Of a DNA stretch of 64,000 nt, positions 40,953-53,484 are shown one piece after another. The stretch is from Cladocopium goreaui (lineage: Eukaryota > Sar > Dinophyceae > Suessiales > Symbiodiniaceae). The position numbers were made by a program, and so were the translations under genes. Under the pieces are notes generated by a model that saw only the letters and a list, made by a program, of their open reading frames with translations, searched no databases and had not been told where the DNA came from. The stretch covers positions 372,001 to 436,000 of the forward strand of contig CAMXCT020000458.1 in assembly GCA_947184155.2 (NCBI GenBank), given 5' to 3'. Position 1 is the first letter of the stretch. Every line of letters begins with the position of its first letter.

Positions 40953-41044
40953 TCCCATAGGATCCATGTATGGTATATATGGTAACATTTACCATCAATA
41001 TACCCCCAATGTTATTATATATACCATACATGGATCCTATGGGA
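40953..41044. repeat. Perfect 28-bp inverted repeat
   Basis: TCCCATAGGATCCATGTATG (40953 on) pairs with CATACATGGATCCTATGGGA (to 41044), 28-bp arms separated by 36 bp. Confidence 0.9.
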
Positions 41045-41225
41045 ATGGAAGAACATGATTGTGGCGTTGACCCATGTTGCTTCCCGGCTGGTGGACTCAT
41101 CACATATCATCCCAAAGGGCCTTGGAAAATCATGATCCACGTGTGCCACATTACCATACTCGTGTGCCACTAATATCATCCAGGTGTACGAGCTACTATT
41201 GTGATATGGCATCTCTCGGGATATT

Positions 41226-41336
41226 TACCCTCTGGTAAACTAACATAGCTATTGAACATTGCCATAGAAATAGTGGATTTACCCATTACTAGCATGGTGA
41301 TTTAAACCATAGCTATTTTGACATAACCAGAGGGTA
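41226..41336. mobile_element. TACCCTCTGG family copy, diverged
   Basis: Left end TACCCTCTGGTAAACTAACA, right end ACATAACCAGAGGGTA, 111 bp, with a short expansion inside. Confidence 0.85.
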
Positions 41337-42301
41337 TAATATTTAGTGGGTCTAAAACATTGCGACTAGCATGGCTCTTACATGCTCTTACCCTACTTCC
41401 GATGCCTGGTCGCCATGCTCCTTGGGACTGAGGTTTTTTACCGCCGAGAGATGTAGGGCATCGAGACTCATCCCGGACCTTGATGGTGGGAAGTTGGGGC
41501 TCCACATGCGACTTGCAAGGTGCAACTTGGGATGTTTTATCCATAGTAAAACTATGGTAAAAACTATGGTAAAAATTATGGTAAACTCAATTCATGGTGA
41601 ATTTGAGTCATGTGAATTCATAGAATCCATAGTGAAGAGGTTGCTTGAATCTCCGTGATGTAGGACTTGGAGGAGCATCTGGATTCACGGTAAAAGTCAA
41701 TTCACCTTGGGATGTTCCTCCATCCATTGGGTTGCTACCTATTTGAACGGCTGATTGAAGATCAGCAGGACACCCCATTATCTTCAGCCAGAAACTGTTG
41801 GCCCGCGCGAAAAAGCGACGGGCTACGCGGCTACGGTGAAATTTAAGTGCAGTGCCACCTCGGGATCTCAGCTTGTACAGTGGGATTCCGTGATATTTAT
41901 CAACCAAAAAGGGTGCTGTAATCAGAATTCTGTGCCTTTCTTTAATGACAATTGTACCTATATGTACCTATGACATGGGACTAATTGTAACACACATTTT
42001 CTTGGCACAGAAGGAAGTGGCTCGGCGGTTTCAAACATTACACGTATATATATATATATATATATATTATACTTTTATTGCTTATGTTTATATTTGGGAC
42101 GATTCGACAGCCACACTTGACCAGTACATCTTTGGGATGGGCAGTATCAGGCACTGTTGGAAAAGCATTCAACTGGGGTGCAATGCGGGGTGCCAAAAAA
42201 TGGCCATGAGCCATTGGGGAACATGATTTTATTTTCACCATGGGATTTTGGATGTGCAATATCTTCATGATCATGGCAATCCCTCCTGAGAGATCACTCC
42301 T

Positions 42302-42430
42302 GATCTGTGGTATCTCGCTCCGCATGCAGAAAATCGCGCAGCATTGCTGCTGTCTCATGGTGTGAAACTGTTGATGCCGAACATCCCCATCCAGTGCCTG
42401 CATTGGAAAGTGAAGACTTTGTGGACATGG
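42302..42430 (+). CDS. Possible exon, unknown gene
   Basis: The open frame reads DLWYLAPHAENRAALLLSHG then VKLLMPNIPIQCLHW. It looks protein-like, but splice sites were not established. Confidence 0.3.
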
Positions 42431-42986
42431 TGACATGATGTGGTTCTACTGATTGCAGGCCACTACAATCAGCATCAATCAGCTCAACGATAGAATAGAA
42501 CATCTACATACCGTTTGTAGAGGACTTTCCTGCTGAAGATAGTGGATTCCTGTTGCCACAGTCGCTGGCCAAATCATATAGCTTTTGCTGGGAAGAATCC
42601 TCCCATGCAGGCAAAATCCCATCCAAGCGTGTTCACATGATGTAAACGCAACATCTAGATAAACAAGGGGTAGCCTTGATCCTTATTTGGCAGGGCCCGT
42701 TGCTACTTAATCGACTTGACTCAAGTGCGCCGGGTGTATTTGCTTGATGATTTCCATGCCTAAAAAATCCCCAATTCACCAGAGTTAGTTCCAAGCCCTT
42801 CGCATCCCGCTTTGCTCGTTAGAAACCATGGCTGTAACCCTGCTATGGAGCATTGATATGGAGGTCTCCTAAAATGCTGGCACCCCCAGATCATCCATTT
42901 TCATAGGATTTACAGTACCATGAAATAAACGTGCATTTTTGGGGCGCCCCCATTTATGGAACCCACTTCTGTTTCTGTTATGAACA

Positions 42987-43123
42987 GTTTGCCAAGTAGG
43001 GCGAAGTCCGATCCCTCGATTGACTTTTTTCTCCGCAAAACTGCGCAGCGCGGCTTTCACAATCCTCGCTTCGATGAGGAGGCGCAAGTTGCTGATGCAA
43101 CTTGGGTCAAATGGTTGGCGACC
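42987..43123 (+). CDS. Exon-like island, unknown gene
   Basis: After ATGAACAG the frame reads LPSRAKSDPSIDFFLRKTAQ, RGFHNPRFDEEAQVADATWV and KWLAT, with donor GTTTCA. Not recognised. A related downstream phase has not been tested. Confidence 0.45.
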
Positions 43124-43300
43124 GGGTTTCAGCGGATTTCAGAAACAACTGTCCAGCCAAATAGGAGGCTCATGTATATCCCAAAATCATCGAAGAACAT
43201 GAGTTGTCAATGGGTCAATTCTTACCAGATTGCACTTGGTTTCCAAATATGGTGCCGCATTCCGAACATCGCAACATGTCATCCTCGGGGAAATCCACAG

Positions 43301-43354
43301 GCGGCTGCTCAGCAGGACCGGGAGGCACTTGCTCACCTGTTTCTCTGCTCCAAG
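43301..43354 (+). CDS. Exon-like island, unknown gene
   Basis: Acceptor TCCACAG, then AAAQQDREALAHLFLCSK. Short, helical, GC-rich relative to its flanks. Confidence 0.45.
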
Positions 43355-43951
43355 GGGTACCCCCCAATAACACGGTGGAAAATTCTTGGAAAATGCCGGT
43401 TTGGCAAAGCCATAGGACCATAGGAACCTCAAGAGGTTCAAGTCATTTCAGATCACTGGGTGATTTTTGGGATGATCCCGAAAAAAGGGCCCTGTCCGTG
43501 ATGTTTGTTGGTGTCTAAGCATAGACGAAACAGATATATCAAGATCTAATCTATCCATCATCCACCATAGTTCCCAGTGGCTGATATCCCAAAAATCCCC
43601 AAAAAGATAAGCAGTTCCCAGGAGTCAACTCCAAGAATCAAATCGTCAAAGATGTATAGTAAATTGAACATTTTCTGCATCCTAAAATCGGGGGATTTCC
43701 AAGTTGCAAGTTGTGAAGATATGTGAAGATCCCATTGACATCAACACTCTATCGGAAAGAGAACTCCATGAAAATTGATCATTTTCGAAGTTCACAAGTG
43801 CCATTAGATTGTTTAATATCGTCTAATCATTTTATAGCCATTGTTTAACCATTGTGAATCATGGAAAACCATTGTTGATTCCCCTATGTTTTGCCATTCT
43901 TCAAGCCTTTTTAGATCCCCATGGGCCCATGGGCCCCCTCTGTTTCACCAG

Positions 43952-44003
43952 GCAGCGGAGGAGGTGATCCATTTCTGGTGCGATGAGCTGACGACGGAGG
44001 ACT
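43952..44003 (+). CDS. Exon-like island, unknown gene
   Basis: Acceptor TTTCACCAG, then AAEEVIHFWCDELTTED, with a GC donor (GACTG|GCCTCT). Strong coding look for its size. Confidence 0.5.
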
Positions 44004-44286
44004 GGCCTCTTGGAGAATCGGGGGGGTTCCATGGGAATTCACATGGGTCAAGGGCCATGCAACAGGAACCGATAAAAATTGGAGGTAGCTACCATAAGGC
44101 CTATGTCTGTAAGGGGATATAGCCCCAGAATATGGCCTGAAAAATGGTACTAACGTACCTCCATCAATTGGATCCAATATTGAATGCGCTGGATCCATGG
44201 GGTTATCCCATCTGTGGAGTCCGCATTCAGAATTTCTTTCAAGTGGATTATCCCTTGGTTGTTATCCCATCTATAAAATGACTCTC

Positions 44287-44400
44287 TGCTTGGTGGTTTC
44301 AAACATGGCTGGATTATGACTTTCCATCTATCTGGGGTTTTAATCATCCCAACTGATGAACTCCATCATTTTTCGGAGGGGTTGAAACCACCAACCAGGG
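44287..44400. mobile_element. MITE-like repeat, second family, copy 2
   Basis: Begins GCTTGGTGGTTTCAAACATG and ends GAAACCACCAACCAGG, with the same interior as the 39992 copy. Single CACCAACCAG ends also occur near 40276 and 49940. Confidence 0.6.
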
Positions 44401-44569
44401 AGGTTTCCTAAAATAAAGGTACCCCAAGTTCGCTGGATGGTTGAAAAATCATGGAGAATCCCATCTATGGATGATGAAAAAACGGGTCCCCCTATGGATT
44501 GGAAACCACCATATGGGGATATAGTTCATTCATGTATATGTACACGTATTTGAACGTGTATATGTGTAT

Positions 44570-44710
44570 GTATTGTTACATGTATATGCTAGGGGACCGA
44601 AAACCGTGTGGTGATGCAGTTTTTTTTCTTACACTGTGTGGGATGAGGTGGGATGGGGTGGGGCAATAGCGTTCAATAGCACATGCGCACATACGTCATG
44701 CTACGTTAGA
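44570..44710 (+). repeat. Dispersed relative of the 2.3-3.8-kb tandem unit
   Basis: TGTATATGCTAGGGGACCGA ... GTGGGGCAATAGCGTTCA ... TACGTCATGCTACG parallels 2280-2420 in order, but has a single unit instead of 18. Confidence 0.65.
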
Positions 44711-45109
44711 GGCGGATTGACCACCCGCAGTCCGAGGCTGTTGGTGTAGTGTACGCATGCTCTTGGTAATTGCATTACATCAACATGTGTAAAAAAACCA
44801 TGTTGAAAACAACAGCGCAGGCTGTACGCAAGGCGCTGCATGGCAAAAACGGTCGCAATTTCGACTGGCAGGTGTGGGAAAATGACTAAAAGGCAGGCTG
44901 TGCAGCCTCTGATTTTTGGGCATGCCAAACCCCCCCCGCAAAAAAAATCCACACAACAAACTGCTTGAAAAGACAAAGACAATGCAATTGACACAAATCC
45001 GAGCAAATGAACAATCCAAGTGTGCCTCAACCTTACAGTGGACGGACTTTCTATCATACATCTTGTGAACAAATGACCACGCTGCCACTCGCGGCTTCCC
45101 GTACGTCGG

Positions 45110-45670
45110 GATGTATATGTACATGTTTATGTATATGTAAATGTAATATGTAATATGTAATATGTAATATGTATAATAATATGTAACATTCAGCATGTAA
45201 TATGTAACATGTAATATGTAATGTGTATGTAATGTGTATGTAATGTGTATGTAATATGTATGTAATATGTATGTAATATGTGATATATGATGATATATGT
45301 ATGTAATATGAATGTATAATATGAATGTATAATATGAATGTTTAATATGAATGTATAATATGAATGTAATATGTATGTAGTAGTATACATACACGTATAC
45401 GTATATGTACATGTACATGTATCTGTAAATGTATATGTGTATGTGAATGTGTATGTGTATGTGTATGTGAATCTGTGTGTGTATCTATATGATTGTAAAT
45501 GTATATGTATATGTAAATGTATATGTATATGTATGTGTATATGTATATGTAAATTAAATGTAAATGCATATGTATATGTTTATGTATATGCTCATGTATA
45601 TGCCTATGTATATGCATATGTATATACTTATGTGTATGCTTATGTATATGCTTATGTATATGCTTACGCA
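45110..45670. repeat. ATGTAATATGT / TGTATATG microsatellite field
   Basis: About 560 bp of (ATGTAATATG)n, (GTATATGTA)n and related units. The long ORFs on both strands are repeat translations. Confidence 0.95.
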
Positions 45671-45822
45671 CATATAATACATGATGATCTCCGTATATCA
45701 TGTCTAATGTTACGGCAAGACCCTATGGTTTGCCCGCAAGGTTAGAATGGTGTTCAAATATTATCCTTCGACATGCTCAAAAACCTGCGCAGGCCAAGTG
45801 TTTTGGTATTTCCCAGACGACG

Positions 45823-45893
45823 AACCCTAAACCCTAAACCCTAAAACCCTAAAACCCTAAACCTAAAACCCTGAAAACTCTGAATCCTAAACC
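45823..45893 (-). repeat. Interstitial telomere-like tract (CCCTAAA)
   Basis: About eight imperfect AACCCTAAA / AAACCCTAA units (TTTAGGG on the - strand), degenerating at the 3' side to CCTGAAAACTCTGAATCC. Confidence 0.85.
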
Positions 45894-46247
45894 AGAACAC
45901 ATTGCGTGTACGCATTATTTTCTGCAATTTCTCATGTTCGACAGCAGGGCATCCTCAATGTTGCAGTCCGGGCAAACCACGGGGTCTGTGCGTAATGTTA
46001 TATATGGCTATGGGTCAATACCTATAGATACATTTTTAGTGGGATGAACATCCATTTACCAGCTATTTTGATGTTCACCAGGGGTACAAGGTTTTGACCC
46101 ATCCCCATATGATCGGTCATGGTGTCGTGGTTTCTTTTGACTGTTCATAGTTTGTGGTTTCGATGAATTGGCGATATTTGCCCACCTGAAAAGGGAACAT
46201 GGTGCTAAGCCAAGTTTTGGGGCACATGATTTTCGGACAAAACCATG

Positions 46248-46352
46248 TACCCTCTGGTTATTTAACATAGCTATTGAACATGGCCCATTTATAGATGGTT
46301 TACCTATCAAAAATGGCGATTTTCCATGGCTATGTTAAATAATCAGAGGGTA
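46248..46352. mobile_element. TACCCTCTGG family copy
   Basis: Ends TACCCTCTGGTTATTTAACA and TTAAATAATCAGAGGGTA, 105 bp. Confidence 0.9.
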
Positions 46353-47102
46353 TATGTTCTCTTGGTGGTTTGAGTTCAATGGTTTTCGACAAGAAGGAAC
46401 TACCCCCCGCTGGGGAACTCGTCATGGAAACGGCTGACTTCCCAGCCATGTGAGTTCCATGGATTTTCCCGCACCAAATTGGTGGGTTGAAAGGCATATT
46501 CCAACATGGGTCATGACTGATGCCCCCATTGAACATCACCCAACCATTAGGTATATGGTCAATGCCATGGCTACTTTTTTAGGTGATGTCCAATATACCC
46601 AAAATGGGACAGTTACTAACCCCTGTTCCAAATTTATCAGAGTTGGTATATTCCCATATGGGATTTGGGGAAAATAATTCCCATATGGAATTGGAGTGTA
46701 TCTTGATTTTAAAGATCAGGATGCCCTGGATGGGGAACATATACCATTACGGTTTCGTATACTTCTCCTAACTCATTGACACATGGGAGGAATGGGGGTT
46801 TCCATGGCCAGCCAAGTATGAAATCCCGATTTCCAAGAGTGAACCCGGCACTTGGCCAATGCTTAGTGGAGGGTGGCTTGCGGGTCTCGCAAGTTTATTC
46901 ATCAGCAATCCAATGAGCAACCGACATATATCTGGCATTATCTGGATAATTCTTGAGCAATTCATGGCATTAGCTTAACACACCCGATTTTTCAGGCCGA
47001 CATCATTCCGCCTGCATCTGACATTTCGTAAAACCCGATTTTTTGTAGTTGATACATTGGCATCATCACCAAACCCACAATTGCAATTCAATGGGTGTAC
47101 CC

Positions 47103-47176
47103 CATTTTCAGTTTTTAATGGGAAAATCCACTATAAATTGCCATTTTCAATAGCTATGTTAAATTACCAGAGGGTA
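47103..47176. mobile_element. TACCCTCTGG family copy, one end lost
   Basis: Only the right portion is present, from AATGGGAAAATCCACTATAA to TTACCAGAGGGTA. Confidence 0.8.
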
Positions 47177-47217
47177 CCTTGGTCAAAACCATTCCCAATT
47201 CCTGACGTGAAGCTAAG

Positions 47218-47289
47218 GTTTCGACAGAGCCACATCCTAGACGACCGCATCCGAGAGGAGTTTGGGGTGTGGAGGCCAAAGGCCGGGAG
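47218..47289 (+). CDS. Exon-like island, unknown gene
   Basis: After GCTAAG the frame reads FRQSHILDDRIREEFGVW then RPKAG, with donor GTTTTT. It does not join the next island in phase with this donor. Confidence 0.4.
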
Positions 47290-47475
47290 GTTTTTCCATG
47301 GCAACCCCCAGATGTAGACCAGTTGGAAGCCTGGCAAAACTATGTGGGAAAACATGGGAACACCACAATCTATACCCGCTTTCACATACTTTTCTAACTT
47401 TTTTGGGACCCTATACCAAACAAACATGTCTTTATGACCGAGGTTTTTATCCGTTCTAATGCCTTCACATTGCAG

Positions 47476-47546
47476 ACCACATCACTTTGGTCAAGGAATA
47501 CTTGCACATGTTTGACTTCTCTGCAGACTTACTCCTTACTCTGAAG
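47476..47546 (+). CDS. Exon-like island, unknown gene
   Basis: Acceptor ATTGCAG, then HITLVKEYLHMFDFSADLLL then TLK, with donor GTGTGG. Confidence 0.45.
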
Positions 47547-48113
47547 GTGTGGGTTTTGATTGGTGGTTTCTATTTTTCATCCGATAAATTGAATCTGTTT
47601 TGGATGGGTTGAAAGAACTGGTTGCGAAGGTGGACCCTTCAACTTCTTCGAACTGGGAAGTCTTGTGAGCTCGTCAACAGCTAGAACGTGGTCATGTTGG
47701 AAAGTTTTTGTTTTGTCCTTCAGATACCTATGACCTACCTCTTGTAGTTTGTCCCATCGTTGGCCTATTTTTTAAACTTTGATGTCCTTTTCATTTTTTG
47801 ATGGTCATGCGGTGGTGATACAACACTGTGAATCATTGTCCGATGATCATCAATTTTCTCCCCATCAGTTTTTTCTTTTTTACTTTTCTTTCCCCATTCC
47901 TAGTCATGGAAAAGGCCAGCATCGAGACTTCCCAGGATTGACGTTTGGAATCTCTTGTTGATCGGTCAAGTCGTTGAATCTCAGGGTCGGGTGCTGTCCC
48001 AATTTCCGGTGGCTTAACATGGTAGCTGGTGAAAAAACATGTAAACGCCATTAAAATGGGGTTGTTATCCCAATCTTGGCTGCTTAAAATCATCCTCTTT
48101 GGTTGTTGAAGAA

Positions 48114-48192
48114 GCCGCCTTCCAAAAACCGGCGCTGAGGCGCTGCACTCCCGCGCGGCCGCGGGGGAATTGGCCGGATGGGCTCATGAGAA
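48114..48192 (+). CDS. Exon-like island, unknown gene
   Basis: The frame reads RLPKTGAEALHSRAAAGELA then GWAHEK, with donor GTGCCG. It is a GC-rich patch in AT-rich DNA; a second frame is also open. Confidence 0.4.
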
Positions 48193-49623
48193 GGTGCCGC
48201 GTTGCAGGATTTCACCATATGTTGCAGGGATTGATGACATCCCAAAACTACTACCAACTTATGGAAGTTATGAACAGAGTTATATATAGTTATATACCCA
48301 CTAATAACCCCAACTGCACCCTCAAGTATGTAGTTCTCAACAAGTTGTTTGATGGGAGTTTTGAAAAAATGTTATTTCTTGCGCTGATTGCATTCATGCA
48401 ACTGCTGATGGGTTCTTACTTTTTCCATGACTTTTTGGGGGTTGCTAAGCAAGGCAATGTAATGATGGGATACACCTCAGTTTTATATATCAGTTAAGTT
48501 ATCGTTCAAGTACGATTCCTTGGATGAACCTCCAGGTATGTGTGAAAATGGTGGATTGGCTGGACGGTTGGTAAAACGGAAGCCCGCGCTCTCCCGGTTT
48601 TGTTTGGATTTTGTTAACAAGTTCGAGGGATTTACGGTCCAAAGCGTAGGATTTCAAGCACCAGGAGGTTTGGGAACAACCTACATCAACCTACATTTGG
48701 AGCACTTTTCTCAAGATTTTCGGAATGATTTTTGAAGCGCCCTTTGACGAGGATTTTGTCCACCAATTTGTTCGGGTCTACCAGATCTCAGGTCACCGAA
48801 TCATGGGATGCCATGGGATTTTTGGTCCCAAGATTCTTCATTTCCAGAATCATTTTTTTGGATAGTTGGAACATGTCCAATGTCCAAAAAAACTTATCCG
48901 AGCTATTTCTAAGATGTTTTTTTGTGTAACTTTTGAGTTTGCCTCTGGGATAATCATAACTCTCCAGTGTTTTTTTCAAACAGGACACCTGTTTGGCCCT
49001 TGTCATCATCTTGGACCAGTTCTCTCGCAACCTGTGCCCGGAATCATGGTGAATGTTTGGGGGACTCATGCCTAAATGCCCCTATGATAAAAGCTATTTA
49101 TATATGATAAGTATACAGCATGCACTTATATAATACTTTTTAAAGGTTGGTGAATGATCATAAATCAGAATCCAGCCAGATGTTTGATTATATATATGAT
49201 TATTGAACAACAACATATCATATGGGTTCGTAACATAGTGGTAAAGGGGATAGAATGGGAAAGAGGGCACATTATTCCTGTAACATCATAGGTTCCAGGA
49301 GTAACAGGGATCTAAGCTCATACACAATATGGAATGTTCTTGGGATATAACTGATATAACCAACAAATTTGATTCATAAAATGATCTATGTTTTTTTTGT
49401 CTAAAAATGGGGCACTCTGCCCCAAAATCTGATGGTTTATGATCATTTTCTCAATTGAAATGAGACTTTTTGGGTTAAAAAAAACCGCAGCCATATGTTT
49501 TGACAACGTAAGTTGGCTGAACTCGACTCCTGAACATTTCACAATCTGTTTGATCCTATAAGACCCCCAAAAATGGGATTTAGAAACTAATCCTTTCCCC
49601 CCAGTTTAAACTGCCCAGATGGG

Positions 49624-49727
49624 TACCCTCTGGTGAACTAACATAGCTATTGAAAATGGCCATTTATAGTGGATTTTCCCATTAAAAATGGTGATTTTCC
49701 ATTGCTATGTTAGTTCACCAGAGGGTA
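49624..49727. mobile_element. TACCCTCTGG family copy, full 104 bp
   Basis: Ends TACCCTCTGGTGAACTAACA and TGTTAGTTCACCAGAGGGTA. The paired change (GTGAAC / GTTCAC) in both ends keeps the palindrome, suggesting recent copying from a distinct source. Confidence 0.92.
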
Positions 49728-49817
49728 TTCAATTTATGAATAGATCTAGTGAACCTAGTACGCCACACATTTGGGGTATTGAATACTATATCGTTTTTTT
49801 TTTTTTTATCGGCAACA

Positions 49818-49856
49818 TACCCTCTGGCAATCAAACATAGCAATGGAAATCCCCAG
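49818..49856. mobile_element. Solo end of the TACCCTCTGG family
   Basis: TACCCTCTGGCAATCAAACA followed by TAGCAATGGAAATCCCC, with no matching right end nearby. Confidence 0.65.
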
Positions 49857-50098
49857 TTAGCCACGTTTGATGACACCGGAAGCTTTTTGTCCTTTTTATT
49901 GTTGGTTTCTATCCTCATGGTGATATCCCCATGAAGAACACCAACCAGAGTTGATGTTCCCATGGTATTCCCATGAGATATAACAAGAGGATATATCCCC
50001 TATGAGGATATCCCAACTATAGTTGATGTTCCCATTCATTGCTATTCAAAATCACTTGGCCTGTGGCTTGGCCTCTGCAGATGAGGGGTTTGGCACAG

Positions 50099-50195
50099 GT
50101 ACCGTGGCAGCAACAGCGCCTATTCCTGTGACGCTGCGGCCCGTGCAGCGGCCAATATGGCCATCATGCGTGGAGACGACAAGTGGGGGTCCTCA
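50099..50195 (+). CDS. Exon-like island, unknown gene
   Basis: Acceptor GGCACAG, then YRGSNSAYSCDAAARAAANM and AIMRGDDKWG. A second frame (PVTLRPVQRPIWP) is also open, so the frame is not certain. Confidence 0.4.
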
Positions 50196-50314
50196 AGGGG
50201 ATGGTGTTGGGGTTGGGTCAGAGGCAAAGATCTCTTTACAAACTGGTGATTTCATGGGATTTCATGGGGGTTTAATGCGATTTAAGCAACACATATATGG
50301 GGATATCAATGGGA

Positions 50315-50338
50315 TACCCTCTGGGAATCAAACATGGC
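50315..50338. mobile_element. Solo end of the TACCCTCTGG family
   Basis: TACCCTCTGGGAATCAAACA then TGGC; no partner end found. Confidence 0.6.
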
Positions 50339-50811
50339 TGGAACAATCCTCGAACCAGGTCATCCCATGGTGAAAAAGCCGGAGTTTTGAAAGTCACTGC
50401 ACCCGGCACTGTATTAAAACCGAACATAGACCATAGTATAACATACCTGAACATAGTATATCTTAAACTATACAATAGTATAACATAGTATAACATCGTA
50501 TAACATAGTATAACATAGTATTACATAGTCATGTGTCCATTGTGTACCCAAGAAAAAAAACAACAATTTCCGCTGGTTTCGGCTTCGACCGCGGTTACCG
50601 ATTCGCTACAGGACATGGCTCCCGGGACCCAAGCGATGGGCGTTGTACCTGCCTTTCATGCACTCGGATGACCTGCAGGAGATATGACCTGCTGATGTTT
50701 GTTGATGGTTGTTTCTGTTTTTGTCTGTGCATCGTTCTTTGATTTTTTGTTTGTTTGTTGGTGTCTGATTCTTTTTGAATGTATGATGATGTATGGTCAC
50801 GAACTCTTTAG

Positions 50812-50930
50812 GGCCTTGAAATTGGTCGCTGCAATGCAGCTACCCATGGGGACTGGGGTGGCTGGGCGCCCTTCGAACATCTGGGAAGCCCTCCAGCCAA
50901 CTGAGGAGTTCGAAAAAATTACATTCAAGA
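50812..50930 (+). CDS. Exon-like island, frame ambiguous
   Basis: Acceptor CTCTTTAG. Either ALKLVAAMQLPMGTGVAGRP or GLEIGRCNAATHGDWGGWAP could be the product; both stay open for about 30 codons. Confidence 0.35.
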
Positions 50931-51467
50931 TCATACGTGCTTGCATCTTAAGACATTTCTCATTCCAACATGATGACTGGATCTTCTGATTTTCTCAAAG
51001 GTATGGTGCCCTGATTTTCATAGCAAAATGGACTGGAGCTATGTTCACCCAGTCATATGTGGTCATCCCAGAATTGTGCATATACTCAGTATGTACACTA
51101 TATATGCGAATTTACTGAGTGAACATATGTTTATATATGTAAATGATATGCAAAACACTGTAATTGTCATATATGTTGTTGATTCTTACTGATTACTACT
51201 ATATATGCGAATTTTTGCCGCTCAACATGCACATGTTTATCCACACATCCATAGAAATCCCTATTGACATGGCTTACACCCCCCACGTATTTCCCAGATC
51301 AAATCAAGTTCAGTCATGTTATATAAATCATGTTCAATCAGGTTGAATCATGTCAAATCATGTTAACTCTCAATCTTTAGCCGCTTTTCCCAGCTAACCA
51401 TATATCAACCATATATTAACCATATAGTAACCATATATCAACCATATATCAACCATTTTCCCAGTAC

Positions 51468-51562
51468 TGAAGCCACTCTTGACCGTGGTCCAGGACAAGG
51501 CCCGCTGCGTCAACCTCATGCGCGAGGGCACCCTGGGCAAGAACCTCCGAGGCATCGGAAGG
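51468..51562 (+). CDS. Exon-like island, unknown gene
   Basis: Acceptor TTTCCCAG, then LKPLLTVVQDKARCVNLMRE and GTLGKNLRGIG. GC-rich with clear coding bias. Confidence 0.5.
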
Positions 51563-52609
51563 GATCCAAAAATCATCCTGAAGAATATGGAGGATGGATA
51601 CTTCCATCGTATTCCCATTTTCGTGTCGATTTTTTTGGGACAATTCCATATTCTATCTGATTCTATCTACTCCCGGATGACTACTATATATATACACATA
51701 CCATTAACGTGACCATTTTTATAGGGGGAAATGGTGATCAGTGATCATCAACTAGTGGATGGAGTAGGGTACCTTATTATTTGAGACAAACCATTCAGAG
51801 CAGTGACACCATGATTTTTGACGGATCAATTACTGTAGTGCCACGGGGTATTTTGATGGAAATTGAACTACTGTATCTTGAATATGGTGGTCTGACCAGA
51901 AAATCCACGGTGATATTAGTGGTACTATTGATGGATTATGGTTGTTTGCTTATGAACCTATTTGGTTTATTGGGGACTATAGAGTGACTCATGGGCTGGG
52001 AATGGATAACAGTTGACACAGGGCTCTGAACATTGCCGGTGATTTACAGACGCTCCAGATATAGTAGTGTTTGCTATAGTCAATTTCATTGCCTTTTCTT
52101 TTACATGATTTGTCACCATTTGTTATTTGTGGTCACTTTTTGGTGCTGGCACATTGCCATGTTGATTGGCCAACTCAACCAGATCTAGAGTTTATACAGT
52201 CAGTCAGCCGTTTTTACGCCCGTCAACAGTATACTGGGGCAGTTGGAGTTGACCTGAGGGTAGCCTTGAACACGGGGTTGATCTTTCATCGTACCTGCTG
52301 TTCCAATGATGCCAGCAGGGTATCCTGTGGGTGGCTCGAGCGGATTTCCCATGGATTGGCTTAACACGATTCAAGTCACTGTGACTCTGACCAGTGGTCG
52401 CAGTGAGAGCCTTCCTATTTCACGGTCCTCCAAAGTAGGGACCTGAAGACTCAAGCACAGAAATCCTCTGTACTTCTCACGGCTTGTCACTGCAGACGCA
52501 CGCATCCTGAGTGATCCTGTGCAAACACTCAAGGCTGCAGGCAGGGCTTCAAGATGGTGACCAGCTCACAGGAAAACTGAAACTAGCGTCAACTGAAGAC
52601 GCTTGTGCT

Positions 52610-53049
52610 CTCAGGTTCTGTGGGGGCGATGGAGTTGTTACACAGGATTTGGTGGTGACAGCTCTGTAGTCCAAGATCAGAGGGGTGTGCAGCAGGTTCG
52701 GGGCACGGAAGCTGCATTTTCTGCGATCCTGCAAGATGGCTCTGTTGTGACTTGGGGAGAGCCATTTCACGGTGGTGACAGCTCTGCAGTCCAAGATCAG
52801 CTGAGGAGTGTGCAGCAGATTCAGGTCACGGGTAGTGCATTTGCTGCGATCCTGGAAGACGGCCTTGTCGTTGCATGGGGCAATGAAGGAGAAGGTGGTA
52901 ACAGCTCTTCCGTCCAACATCAGCTGAGGAATGTGCAGCAGTTTCAAGCCACACCTAAGGCATTTGCAGCAATCCTGGAAGATGGCCCCGTTGTTACGTG
53001 GGGCACTCCACAATTTGGTGGTGACGCTCTGCAGTCCAAGCTCGGCTGA
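52610..53049 (+). pseudogene. Decayed RCC1/HERC-like repeats, three units
   Basis: The frame contains three about 51-residue repeats of the form VQQIQ...AFAAILEDG then VVTWG...GGDSSAVQ, the pattern of RCC1-like beta-propeller repeats common in dinoflagellate proteins. The first unit needs a frameshift to restore its beginning, and the last breaks at QSKLG before a stop. RCC1 propellers bind chromatin or GTPases, but this fragment is unlikely to fold. Confidence 0.6.
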
Positions 53050-53484
53050 GGAGCGTTCAATATATTCAGGCCATTAAGGGGATATGTACATAAGTATCTA
53101 ACCCTTTGCCTGTACCCGATCCCGCTTGCTCGCGAAGAGCATTGTTGACAACGAGCTCTTGGTTGAGGCGCGAACGGGTGAGAGACAGGGGAGAGACGAA
53201 AAGGATGTTGGAAGAAGAGTTGAAAGTGCTTGGAGTTGCTGAAAGGGCAGTGAAAAGAATCACATGCACACTACAATGTGGTTCTTCGGCATGGCTTTCT
53301 GGTTTCCTATTCTTTTCTATCTTGGAGGGTCCGGTGGGAACCCGCGCCAAACAAGCTTAAGGATGATGAAGAAAAGAAGACGACGGTGCAAATTTTGCTG
53401 CGATCCTTCTATGGTTAATCTATGGATAATCTATGGAAAATCTATGGTTAATCTATGGATAATCTATGGTTGATATATGGATAA

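Noticed and set aside
45190-45745. ORFs on both strands
   Set aside because: ATGTAATATG and TGTATATG microsatellite translations.
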